From assembly GCA_003151215.1 (NCBI GenBank), contig PLXB01000395.1, forward strand, positions 1 to 6,772: 6,772 nucleotides of DNA. The letters are read 5' to 3'. Under the pieces are notes generated by a model, which was given only the letters and a program-made list of their open reading frames with translations, ran no database searches and was not told where the DNA came from. Of the stretch, positions 1-6,772 are shown piece by piece (the stretch's first letter is position 1; every line of letters begins with the position of its first letter). Source of the DNA: Ignavibacteriota bacterium (GTDB lineage Bacteria > Bacteroidota > Kapaibacteriia > Palsa-1295). Made by a program: the position numbers and the translations under genes.

Positions 1-1
1 A

Positions 2-1084
2 ACCGATCTTGGGAAAGTTTCCAGCAAAGTGAGCATCGAATGGTTATACAACTATATTAAATCTCCAAAGCATCTGCTTGCTGGAGTAAGAATGCCTCGC
101 TTCAGATTTACCGATGAAGATCTTGCAGCCGTCGTTCTTTATATGAAGAACGAATTCGTTGATTTTGATATGGTCCAGCCGCCGGATCATACGCCCGATC
201 CTGAATCATACCAAAAAGGCCTTATTGCATTCAAGAAAAATAATTGCAGCGGATGTCACCAACTTGGCACTATGAACCACGCCGAGGAAATGGCTCCCGA
301 ATTGTCCTTTGTCGGAAGTAAACACATGTATGAGATTGACTTCGGTACGTCAAAGATCGAAAGGACGCTTCCGAATTATATCCAAACAAAGTTAATGTCT
401 CCTCATGCATTTTCTGCAACGGCAAGAATGCCGAAATTCGGGTTCACTGAACAGGAAGCACAAGCGATCACTGTTGCTTTGCTTGCCGGCAGGAATGAAA
501 GCATTCCGAACAAATACGTACGTCGAACTCTGCCGAAAGGGACATTCGTACCGCAAGGAGAATTCGGAAGACTTGTCGATGATCTTGCCTGTCTTGCCTG
601 CCATAAAATGGAGGGAAGCGGAAGGCTTGTTGCAACCGATCTCTCGCTTGAGGCATCTCAGGCGCATCCTGATTGGATCATGAATTATTTCAAGGTACCA
701 TATTCACTTCGTCCAATCCTGACAGAAAGAATGCCTAATCTTTCTCTAAGCGATGCCGAGCGTAAGACTCTCGTTGATTATATGCAAGTGAATTTTATCG
801 CAGATACGCTCGATCGGGTTATCCCGGTGAATGACTCGCTTGCATCACATGGGAAGAGCTTGTATTTCGATCGTTATGCCTGTCAAAGCTGCCATCAGAC
901 CGAAGGCAAAGGCGGATACGTAGGTCCGCCGCTCGATAAATTAAATGCACGACTGAAACCGGGATGGGTGTATTATTGGCTGAAGAATCCTCAGGCTTTC
1001 AAGCCGGGTACAATTGAGCCCAATAATAATCTGAGCGACGGGGATGCCGAGGCAATCACGGCGTATCTATTAAAAGGAAAATAG
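2..1084 (+). CDS. Multiheme c-type cytochrome, 5' end outside window
   Basis: C-terminal part of a periplasmic or exported electron-transfer cytochrome. The frame is open from base 2, and the residues before the GTG at 29 (T-D-L-G-K-V-S-S-K) already fit the family pattern that precedes 'WLYNYIKSPK', so GTG 29 is an internal codon and the true start lies upstream. Numbering from codon 29, three CxxCH haem c motifs are visible: C73-SG-C76-H77, C188-LA-C191-H192 and C285-QS-C288-H289. The protein is a string of similar class I-like units, each CxxCH followed by a 'W..N(Y)..K.P' helix and an 'RMP' axial-Met loop. M22 would serve a haem upstream of the window, M134 the haem at 73, and M235 the haem at 188. 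At least four haem domains are therefore implied. The last unit has I329-E330-P331 where the others have R-M-P, so its usual Met ligand is absent. The next gene follows after 8 bases, which suggests one operon. The redox partner is not visible. Confidence 0.9.
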   Translation, partial: TDLGKVSSKVSIEWLYNYIKSPKHLLAGVRMPRFRFTDEDLAAVVLYMKNEFVDFDMVQPPDHTPDPESYQKGLIAFKKNNCSGCHQLGTMNHAEEMAPELSFVGSKHMYEIDFGTSKIERTLPNYIQTKLMSPHAFSATARMPKFGFTEQEAQAITVALLAGRNESIPNKYVRRTLPKGTFVPQGEFGRLVDDLACLACHKMEGSGRLVATDLSLEASQAHPDWIMNYFKVPYSLRPILTERMPNLSLSDAERKTLVDYMQVNFIADTLDRVIPVNDSLASHGKSLYFDRYACQSCHQTEGKGGYVGPPLDKLNARLKPGWVYYWLKNPQAFKPGTIEPNNNLSDGDAEAITAYLLKGK

Positions 1085-1087
1085 GAG
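1083..1087 (+). promoter_or_regulatory. Shine-Dalgarno site of the lipoprotein cytochrome
   Basis: AGGAG lies five bases before the ATG at 1093 and overlaps the stop codon of the upstream cytochrome. It supports this start and tight translational coupling of the two cytochrome genes. It is one of only two clear Shine-Dalgarno sites in the window. Confidence 0.6.
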
Positions 1088-1092
1088 CAGCT

Positions 1093-1665
1093 ATGCAAAA
1101 TAAAATTCCATACCATTTCCTTTTTGCTTTCTTCTGCTTATCTCTTTTGATTAGCTGTGGAAAGAAAAGTGACGATAAGCCCACTGCTAAAACTGTTAAG
1201 GATTCATCGTCATTGACTAAAGATTCAACGTTAAAAGATTCTTCCGCTGCGAAAGATTCAGCGGGAGCAGTTAGCGATTCATCGGTTGTCATTAAAGATT
1301 CTGCTGCACTTGCAAAGGATTCGATACATGTCGCTGATTCGCTTGCAACTCATCCGATGACCTACGAGCAGCGGCAAGGGAAATATGTATATACGAAGTA
1401 TTGTGCAGTATGTCATGGTAATGAGGGCAAGGCAGACGGATTCAATACATTTAACCTGGATCCGAAGCCAAGAGACCTGACCGAGCAGCATTATCTCAGT
1501 GAGTTTTCCGATGCACGCCTTATTCAGATAATCCGTGACGGAGGACGTGGTGCAAACAAGTCTCCCGTAATGCCGCCCTATGGCTGGACATTAGGAAAAG
1601 ACGACATCGCATATGTTGCAGCGTTCGTGCGCACATTTATGCCTCCGGATTCAGTAAAAAAATAG
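1093..1665 (+). CDS. Monoheme c-type cytochrome lipoprotein with KDS-rich linker
   Basis: Predicted membrane-anchored electron-transfer protein of 190 residues. Residues 1-21 form a lipoprotein signal peptide: a hydrophobic core (F9-I20) ends in the lipobox L19-I20-S21-C22, so C22 should be lipidated. Residues 23-88 are a low-complexity hydrophilic linker with six Lys-Asp-Ser triplets (Asp at 37, 44, 49, 55, 69, 76) and two related Asp-Ser pairs (62, 82). Residues 89-190 form one class I cytochrome c domain with C104-AV-C107-H108 and a probable axial Met160 in 'SPVMPPYG'. The linker may let the haem domain reach a partner some way from the membrane; this is inference. The gene follows the multiheme cytochrome by 8 bases with a good ribosome binding site, so the two are probably co-expressed. 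The family resembles the small 'Cytochrome_CBB3'-like domains found in many complexes, and the sequence alone does not give the exact partner. Confidence 0.9.
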   Translation: MQNKIPYHFLFAFFCLSLLISCGKKSDDKPTAKTVKDSSSLTKDSTLKDSSAAKDSAGAVSDSSVVIKDSAALAKDSIHVADSLATHPMTYEQRQGKYVYTKYCAVCHGNEGKADGFNTFNLDPKPRDLTEQHYLSEFSDARLIQIIRDGGRGANKSPVMPPYGWTLGKDDIAYVAAFVRTFMPPDSVKK

Positions 1666-1680
1666 TAATAATATTTTTAA

Positions 1681-3093
<1,413 letters not shown>

Positions 3094-3290
3094 CCAATTC
3101 TGCGGGTAAGAATTCTTTGTTTGGAAGTGGAAAGAAATTTTACACTTTCCATTGCTAAGTGCCTTTTAGCCCTCGGGGGAACAGCTATAGCTTGATTTGC
3201 CTCTTGGCACCTTTATTGCTCCTCTTATTTCCATAACTGGCTAATACTTTTCTTACAAATGATTTCAATCTACCAAAGAATCGAAAGGCA
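3094..3290 (+). promoter_or_regulatory. Structured intergenic region between the two lyase genes
   Basis: These 197 non-coding bases hold several inverted repeats. The clearest is AGTGGAAAG at 3126-3134 with CTTTCCATT at 3145-3153, a 9-pair stem with one G-T pair and a 10-base loop. A second nested set follows: GTGCC (3159-3163) with GGCAC (3206-3210), enclosing TAGC (3167-3170) with GCTA (3184-3187) and the perfect palindrome AGCTATAGCT (3183-3192). No T-run follows the first stem, so it is not a standard intrinsic terminator. The region probably carries the tryptophanase promoter or a leader structure. I cannot identify a known riboswitch, and there is no tnaC-like reading frame with Trp codons. 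Confidence 0.4.
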
Positions 3291-4667
3291 ATGAAATACA
3301 AAACTATTTTTGAGCCTTTCAAAATAAAAACGGTTGAGCCTATTCGAGTGACAACTGAGCATCAGCGAGAGTTTTATTTAAAAAAAGCGCATTACAATCC
3401 GTTCTTTCTCCATAGCGACGATGTGCTGATCGATCTTCTCACCGATAGTGGAACCTCCGCGATGTCAGCGGCACAATGGTCTGCAATGATGTCCGGCGAT
3501 GAAAGCTATGCAGGAGCGAAAAGCTGGCTGCGCCTGGAAAAGGAAATCCGCGATCTTACCGGTTTTGAATTTATTCTGCCGACTCATCAGGGAAGAGCTG
3601 CCGAACGAATTCTCTATGGATACCTCGGAGGCAAAGATAAGATCTTCATTAGTAACACGCATTTCGATACAACGCGTGCCAATATCGAATTTACCGGTGC
3701 AACGGCAATTGATATTCCGATGCCGGAATCCTCTACGATCGAATTCGACCATCCATTCAAAGGGAATTTGGATACGGCAAAACTCGAATCGCTTATCGAA
3801 ACCTATGGAGCGGAAAATATCGCAGCAGTCATTCTGACAGTAACCAATAATAGCGGCGGCGGGCAACCAGTGAGTATGCACAATGCAAAGGAAGTTGCTG
3901 CGATCTGTAAAAAGCATAAATTGCTATTTATCCTCGACGCATGCCGCATTGCAGAGAATGCTTATTTTATCCGCAATCGCGAGAAAGGATTCAGAGGAAA
4001 AACCTATCGTGAAATAGCGCAGGAAATGTTCACTCTCGCCGACGGATGCGTCATGAGTGCGAAGAAAGATGCATTTGCGAATATCGGCGGATTTCTTGCA
4101 CTAAAAAACAAGCATCTCGCTGAAGCCTGCACGAACTTACTCATCATCACCGAAGGCTTTGTCACTTATGGCGGTCTTGCTGGACGCGATATGGACGCAA
4201 TTGCAGTCGGTCTGCAAGAAATTTTCGATGCCGATTACCTGCATTATAGAATTAGCAGTACGGCATATCTTGCAGATCATCTGCATAAAATGGGAATACC
4301 GCTTATCATGCCGGCAGGCGGGCATGCAGTCTACATCGACGCGGCGAAATTGTATCCCCATATTCCTGTGCATGAGTATCCGGGGCAAGCGCTTGTCTGT
4401 GAACTCTATATACAGGGTGGTATTCGATGCGTAGAGATTGGCTCGGTGATGTTTGGTAAATACGATGCTCACAAAAAACTTATTCCCGCACAAAAGGAAT
4501 TAGTGCGACTTGCAATTCCCAGACGTGTGTATACACAAAGTCATATCGATTATGTGATCGAAGTCTTTGAAGAGATCATTAAAACAAAAGATTCTATACG
4601 TGGTTTGCGGATCACCCATGAACTTGAGCTGTTAAGACATTTTACAGCGCATTTTGAAAAACTTTAA
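3291..4667 (+). CDS. tnaA: Tryptophanase (L-tryptophan indole-lyase)
   Basis: PLP-dependent cytosolic lyase: L-tryptophan to indole, pyruvate and ammonia. It is a paralogue of the gene just upstream, and both share the '[13 protein letters not shown]' block. Tryptophanase identity rests on specificity positions (E. coli TnaA numbers, from memory, in parentheses): Asp126 in 'HFDTTR' (137) where phenol-lyases have Thr, Ile383 in 'VEIGS' (396) where phenol-lyases have Arg, and His450 in 'LLRHFTA' (463) where phenol-lyases have Phe. Lys259 in 'MSAKKDA' (270) should bind PLP. Tyr73 (74) lies in 'GDESYAG', and Glu71 and Asn264 fit the cation site. It has 458 residues against 471 in E. coli; most of the difference is a shorter segment just before Asp126. 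The start at 3291 places 'EPFKIKTVEP' where E. coli has 'EPFRIRVIEP'. The only upstream purine run, AAAGG at 3284-3288, is just two bases from the ATG, so the ribosome binding site is poor. No tnaB-type permease is nearby. Confidence 0.93.
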   Translation: MKYKTIFEPFKIKTVEPIRVTTEHQREFYLKKAHYNPFFLHSDDVLIDLLTDSGTSAMSAAQWSAMMSGDESYAGAKSWLRLEKEIRDLTGFEFILPTHQGRAAERILYGYLGGKDKIFISNTHFDTTRANIEFTGATAIDIPMPESSTIEFDHPFKGNLDTAKLESLIETYGAENIAAVILTVTNNSGGGQPVSMHNAKEVAAICKKHKLLFILDACRIAENAYFIRNREKGFRGKTYREIAQEMFTLADGCVMSAKKDAFANIGGFLALKNKHLAEACTNLLIITEGFVTYGGLAGRDMDAIAVGLQEIFDADYLHYRISSTAYLADHLHKMGIPLIMPAGGHAVYIDAAKLYPHIPVHEYPGQALVCELYIQGGIRCVEIGSVMFGKYDAHKKLIPAQKELVRLAIPRRVYTQSHIDYVIEVFEEIIKTKDSIRGLRITHELELLRHFTAHFEKL

Positions 4668-4681
4668 TTATTGATTGACCA

Positions 4682-6052
4682 ATGAATACGAATGTCATGG
4701 AGTTACTACCTCTACTCCAGAAATACAGTAAGCCGGGACCTAGGTATACAAGTTATCCAACCGCCCCCGCTTTTAAGAAAAATTATTCATCAGATGCAAG
4801 GCTTGAAGCATTGAAGAGATCCGGAGATGATGTCTCGCTATATTTCCATCTTCCATTCTGCGATACACTTTGCTACTTTTGCGGATGTACAATGCTGGTT
4901 ACAAACAACCGCGACCGCATTGCAGAATACCTCGAGTACCTCGACCGCGAAATCCAAATGACCAGCAGGCAAATCGGCAACCGCAAAGTCATCCAGGTCC
5001 ATTGGGGCGGTGGAACTCCGACGCATCTGCTTCCAGAAGAAATCAGGAAACTCGGCGAAAGTATCCATAAATATTTTACGATCGCAAAAGATGCGGAGAT
5101 CAGCGTCGAAATCGATCCGCGCGAAGTGAACCGCGAACATATTCAGGCACTTGCCGATGCCGGATTCCGCCGCGCAAGTATCGGCGTGCAGGATATGGAT
5201 GAAAGAGTGCAGCGTGCGATCAACCGCATCCAGCCGGAATATGTGACAAAACAAGTCATCGATTGGTGCAGGGAAGCAGGCTTCGAAAGTATTAACATCG
5301 ATCTTATCTATGGGTTGCCGTTGCAATCGAGAGAATCATTTGCAAAAACGCTCGACCGGGTATTGCTTTTCAAACCGGATCGCATTGCCCTTTATAATTT
5401 TGCTTTTGTACCCTGGCTAAAACCGCAACAGAAACTTATTCATATTGAGGATCTTCCGGAATCGGAAGAAAAACTGATGCTTTTTGCCGATGCAACGAAT
5501 AAATTCTTGGGCTCGAACTATGAATATGTCGGAATGGATCACTTTGCAAAACCTGATGATGAACTCTCAAAGGCCCGTGAGGAAGGGACGCTGCAACGAA
5601 ATTTCCAGGGCTATTCAACTCGTGCCGGATGTGATCTTGTGGGACTTGGGATGAGCGCCATAAGCCACATTGGCGGTACTTTTACACAGAATGCTAAAAC
5701 GCTTCCCACATATTATGAAAAAATTGAACGTGGTGAATTTCCGGTAGTATCGGGTCTTGAAATGACAGGCGATGACCGAATCAGAGAGTATGTCATCATG
5801 CGTCTTATGTGTGATCTAAAAATCAGTAAGGTCAGTGTAGAAGAAAAATTTGGAATAGAATTCAACTATTATTTTTCATCCTCGCTGCTTGATCTCGACG
5901 ATCTCATAACGGATGGTTTGGTGATCGATACTCCAACGACAATACTCATTACAGAAAAAGGAAGATATTTTCTCCGGAATATTGCCATGTGTTTCGATTC
6001 CTATTTAGATAAATCCATAACTCAAAAACCCATGTTTTCCAAGACCCTCTAA
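4682..6052 (+). CDS. hemN: Oxygen-independent coproporphyrinogen III oxidase (radical SAM)
   Basis: Cytosolic radical SAM enzyme of haem synthesis. It decarboxylates two propionates of coproporphyrinogen III to give protoporphyrinogen IX without oxygen. The 4Fe-4S/SAM motif is C60-x3-C64-x2-C67-G-C69, the true HemN pattern with the fourth Cys (E. coli C62, C66, C69, C71). G109-G-G-T-P113 is the SAM-binding 'GGGTP' motif, and Glu143 in 'SVEIDP' matches E. coli Glu145. The N-terminal 'GPRYTSYPTAP' segment and 'QRNFQGYST' with Phe308-Gln309 (E. coli 310-311) are typical of HemN and argue against the haem chaperone HemW. The C-terminal region (about 360-456) is the usual HemN C-terminal domain. 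The length of 456 residues is almost that of the E. coli protein. The ATG at 4682 follows the tryptophanase stop by 14 bases without a Shine-Dalgarno; ATG 4697 is a possible alternative. The close spacing suggests co-transcription with the lyase gene. The product could supply haem for the cytochromes upstream. Confidence 0.95.
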   Translation: MNTNVMELLPLLQKYSKPGPRYTSYPTAPAFKKNYSSDARLEALKRSGDDVSLYFHLPFCDTLCYFCGCTMLVTNNRDRIAEYLEYLDREIQMTSRQIGNRKVIQVHWGGGTPTHLLPEEIRKLGESIHKYFTIAKDAEISVEIDPREVNREHIQALADAGFRRASIGVQDMDERVQRAINRIQPEYVTKQVIDWCREAGFESINIDLIYGLPLQSRESFAKTLDRVLLFKPDRIALYNFAFVPWLKPQQKLIHIEDLPESEEKLMLFADATNKFLGSNYEYVGMDHFAKPDDELSKAREEGTLQRNFQGYSTRAGCDLVGLGMSAISHIGGTFTQNAKTLPTYYEKIERGEFPVVSGLEMTGDDRIREYVIMRLMCDLKISKVSVEEKFGIEFNYYFSSSLLDLDDLITDGLVIDTPTTILITEKGRYFLRNIAMCFDSYLDKSITQKPMFSKTL

Positions 6053-6066
6053 ATAAAAAGAAACGA

Positions 6067-6146
6067 TAGAATTCTCAATGCTGATTTGGCAATATTTTAA
6101 TAAACTTCGCTGCCTCGCTAGGATTCGAACCTAGAATTCTTCAATG
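6067..6146. repeat. Imperfect direct repeat flanking the tRNA remnant
   Basis: TAGAATTCTCAATG at 6067-6080 recurs as TAGAATTCTTCAATG at 6132-6146. The copies differ by one inserted T and start 65 bases apart. The second copy begins inside the T stem of the tRNA remnant, and the first lies on the hemN side. The pair could be recombinase binding sites, the trace of an earlier insertion, or chance. Confidence 0.4.
6110..6134 (-). pseudogene. tRNA 3'-end remnant, predicted integration site (att)
   Basis: Read on the - strand this is a perfect tRNA T arm, CTAGG stem, TTCGAAT loop, CCTAG stem (6134-6118). It is followed by a 7-base 3' acceptor strand CGAGGCA (6117-6111) and a G at the discriminator position (6110); CCA is not encoded. 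The loop matches the TTCRANY consensus. The rest of the tRNA is missing: the matching 5' acceptor strand should appear as CGAGGCA on the + strand near 6175-6185 and does not, and I can fold no anticodon or D arm to the right. A tRNA 3' end without a body beside a tyrosine recombinase is the usual footprint of site-specific integration. The orientation puts the chromosome (hemN) at the 3' side and the element at the right. The tRNA species cannot be read from this part. Confidence 0.75.
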
Positions 6147-6249
6147 AAAACATGAGCAAACAAAGGAAATACAAACCCTTGTAATAGGCTTGGTTTCGCG
6201 TAATCATTCCTTTTTTCTTTTCCTTTACTATCATATGATTGTGCAATAT

Positions 6250-6268
6250 TTGTTGCTCAGTTGTTGCT
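6250..6268 (+). repeat. TTGTTGCT direct repeat upstream of the integrase
   Basis: TTGTTGCT occurs at 6250-6257 and again at 6261-6268, an 11-base period or about one helical turn. It ends 21 bases before the integrase ATG. The spacing suits a protein binding cooperatively on one DNA face, such as an integrase arm site, an excisionase or an autorepressor. No protein can be assigned from sequence. Confidence 0.4.
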
Positions 6269-6279
6269 TGGAAATTATG

Positions 6280-6284
6280 AGGAG
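6280..6284 (+). promoter_or_regulatory. Shine-Dalgarno site deciding the integrase start
   Basis: AGGAG ends five bases before ATG 6290. A nearer upstream ATG at 6277 overlaps this site, is out of frame and stops after nine codons, so 6290 is the start. Confidence 0.65.
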
Positions 6285-6289
6285 AAATT

Positions 6290-6772
6290 ATGAGCGTTAC
6301 ACTTAGAAAAAGAAAAACCGGAAGCGGGTCGTTTTCTCTCTACCTCGATATTTACGAAGGCGGAAAGAGGTCATACGAATATCTCAATATGTATGTGAAT
6401 CCGAGGGATCGAATTTCCTACAAATCCAGTATATCGCTTGCGGAGAATATACGGGCCCAACGCGAGCTGCAATTTAGGTCCGGTGAACACGGACTTGTGA
6501 ATCCCTCAGCAAAACGATTGCATTTCCTCTCCTACTATGACAGCAAGGTTGCAGGAAGACCGAAAGCATGGAAGAGCGTTTCTCTCGTCCTTCACAACTA
6601 TGTTGATAGAGGAATGATGCTGAATGCGATAAGTCCGTCATGGCTTGAAGAACTGCAAACTCATCTTAAAAACAGATTTTCGCATAACACTGCTGTTACT
6701 TACTATAATAAGGTGAAGGCATGTTTGAATCTTGCCTACCGAGATGGACTTATCTCTGACAACCCGGCAAAA
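6290..6772 (+). CDS. Tyrosine recombinase/integrase, N-terminal part (3' end outside window)
   Basis: The open frame runs 161 codons to the window edge with no stop. Residues 1-75 resemble the arm-DNA-binding domain of Bacteroidota integrases: it begins 'MSVTLRKRKTGSG', continues with the beta-strand pattern 'FSLYLDIYEGGKRSYEYL', and then a helix around 'AENIRAQRELQ'. Residues from about 80 to the end look like the SAM-like core-binding domain, with the family signature 'HNTAVTYYNKVKACLNLA' followed by 'DGLISDNPAK', which normally precedes the catalytic domain. The catalytic R-H-R-Y residues lie beyond the edge, so activity cannot be judged. Such enzymes integrate or excise mobile elements at short core sites, here probably the tRNA 3' end at 6110-6134. 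The start is supported by AGGAG at 6280-6284. The family assignment comes from recognising these patterns and not from a search. Confidence 0.85.
   Translation, partial: MSVTLRKRKTGSGSFSLYLDIYEGGKRSYEYLNMYVNPRDRISYKSSISLAENIRAQRELQFRSGEHGLVNPSAKRLHFLSYYDSKVAGRPKAWKSVSLVLHNYVDRGMMLNAISPSWLEELQTHLKNRFSHNTAVTYYNKVKACLNLAYRDGLISDNPAK

Larger units (their letters stand above)
6053..6289. other. Non-coding junction between hemN and the integrase gene
   Basis: These 237 bases contain no credible protein gene on either strand. From left to right they hold an AT-rich tail of hemN without a terminator hairpin, a - strand tRNA 3' end at 6110-6134, a pyrimidine run around 6207-6225, a ten-base palindrome ATCATATGAT at 6230-6239, and paired TTGTTGCT repeats at 6250-6268 before the integrase ribosome binding site. 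Read together, this is the attachment region of an integrative element. Confidence 0.6.
6134..6772 (+). mobile_element. Left edge of a tRNA-targeted integrative element
   Basis: The inferred element starts at or within the tRNA 3' remnant and continues beyond the right edge. The evidence is the bodiless tRNA end, the tyrosine recombinase gene reading into the element about 155 bases further on, and short repeats around the junction. Whether it is a conjugative element, a prophage or a small island cannot be told, because only part of the recombinase gene is inside the window. The model predicts a complete - strand tRNA gene sharing this 3' end at the far junction. Confidence 0.6.

Noticed and set aside
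29..31. GTG at 29 as the true start of the first cytochrome
   Set aside because: The frame is open to the window edge and the residues before it fit the family, and M22 needs a haem domain upstream.
3126..3153. Intrinsic terminator after the tyrosine phenol-lyase gene
   Set aside because: The stem is AT-rich with a 10-base loop and is followed by ATTGCTAAG-type sequence, not a T-run.
3245..3252. Bacteroidota-type promoter TACTTTTC before tnaA
   Set aside because: It matches TAnnTTTG in all but the last base, but the nearest TTG (3216-3218) is about 26 bases away, too far for the usual spacing.
3465..3917. Long antisense frames within tnaA, hemN and tpl
   Set aside because: They lie wholly inside strongly supported genes, have Cys- and Arg-rich shadow-type composition, and show no ribosome binding sites or recognisable family.
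4671..4686. FNR-like site upstream of hemN (TTGAT followed by CAAT)
   Set aside because: The right half does not match ATCAA at the needed spacing, and the site overlaps the hemN start codon. TTG-N6-CAA alone is too common.
6110..6190. A complete tRNA gene on the - strand
   Set aside because: The T arm and 3' acceptor strand are perfect, but no 5' acceptor complement (CGAGGCA on the + strand), anticodon arm or D arm can be found to the right.

Overview
The window reads as a piece of a Bacteroidota-like chromosome (Bacteroidota or the neighbouring Chlorobi/Ignavibacteria/Kapabacteria lineages). The main reasons are the terminal recombinase, whose N-terminus is of the type common in Bacteroidota mobile elements, the moderate to low GC content, and the weak or missing Shine-Dalgarno sequences before several genes. 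The assignment is an inference from style; no marker gene fixes it. All protein genes lie on the + strand.

Left (1-1665): two c-type cytochromes. The first is the C-terminal part of a multiheme protein that enters from the left edge and shows three CxxCH motifs. Eight bases later comes a monoheme lipoprotein cytochrome with a long Lys-Asp-Ser-rich linker. Together they look like the end of an electron-transfer operon whose catalytic partner lies outside the window.

Middle (1705-4667): two paralogous PLP-dependent beta-eliminating lyases in tandem. Residues at the known specificity positions separate them: the first has the tyrosine phenol-lyase set (Thr130, Arg387, Phe454), the second the tryptophanase set (Asp126, Ile383, His450). 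The pair should release phenol and indole from Tyr and Trp, each with pyruvate and ammonia. A 197-base gap with several inverted repeats separates them. No amino-acid permease is next to them.

Right of centre (4682-6052): hemN, the oxygen-independent coproporphyrinogen III oxidase, begins 14 bases after the tryptophanase gene. Oxygen-independent haem synthesis next to cytochromes and amino-acid fermentation enzymes fits growth at low or no oxygen.

Right edge (6053-6772): about 240 non-coding bases hold the 3' end of a tRNA on the - strand (T arm plus 3' acceptor strand, no body). A tyrosine recombinase gene follows and runs off the window. This is the typical edge of an integrative element inserted at a tRNA 3' end: chromosome to the left, element to the right. 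Short direct repeats lie around the predicted attachment site.
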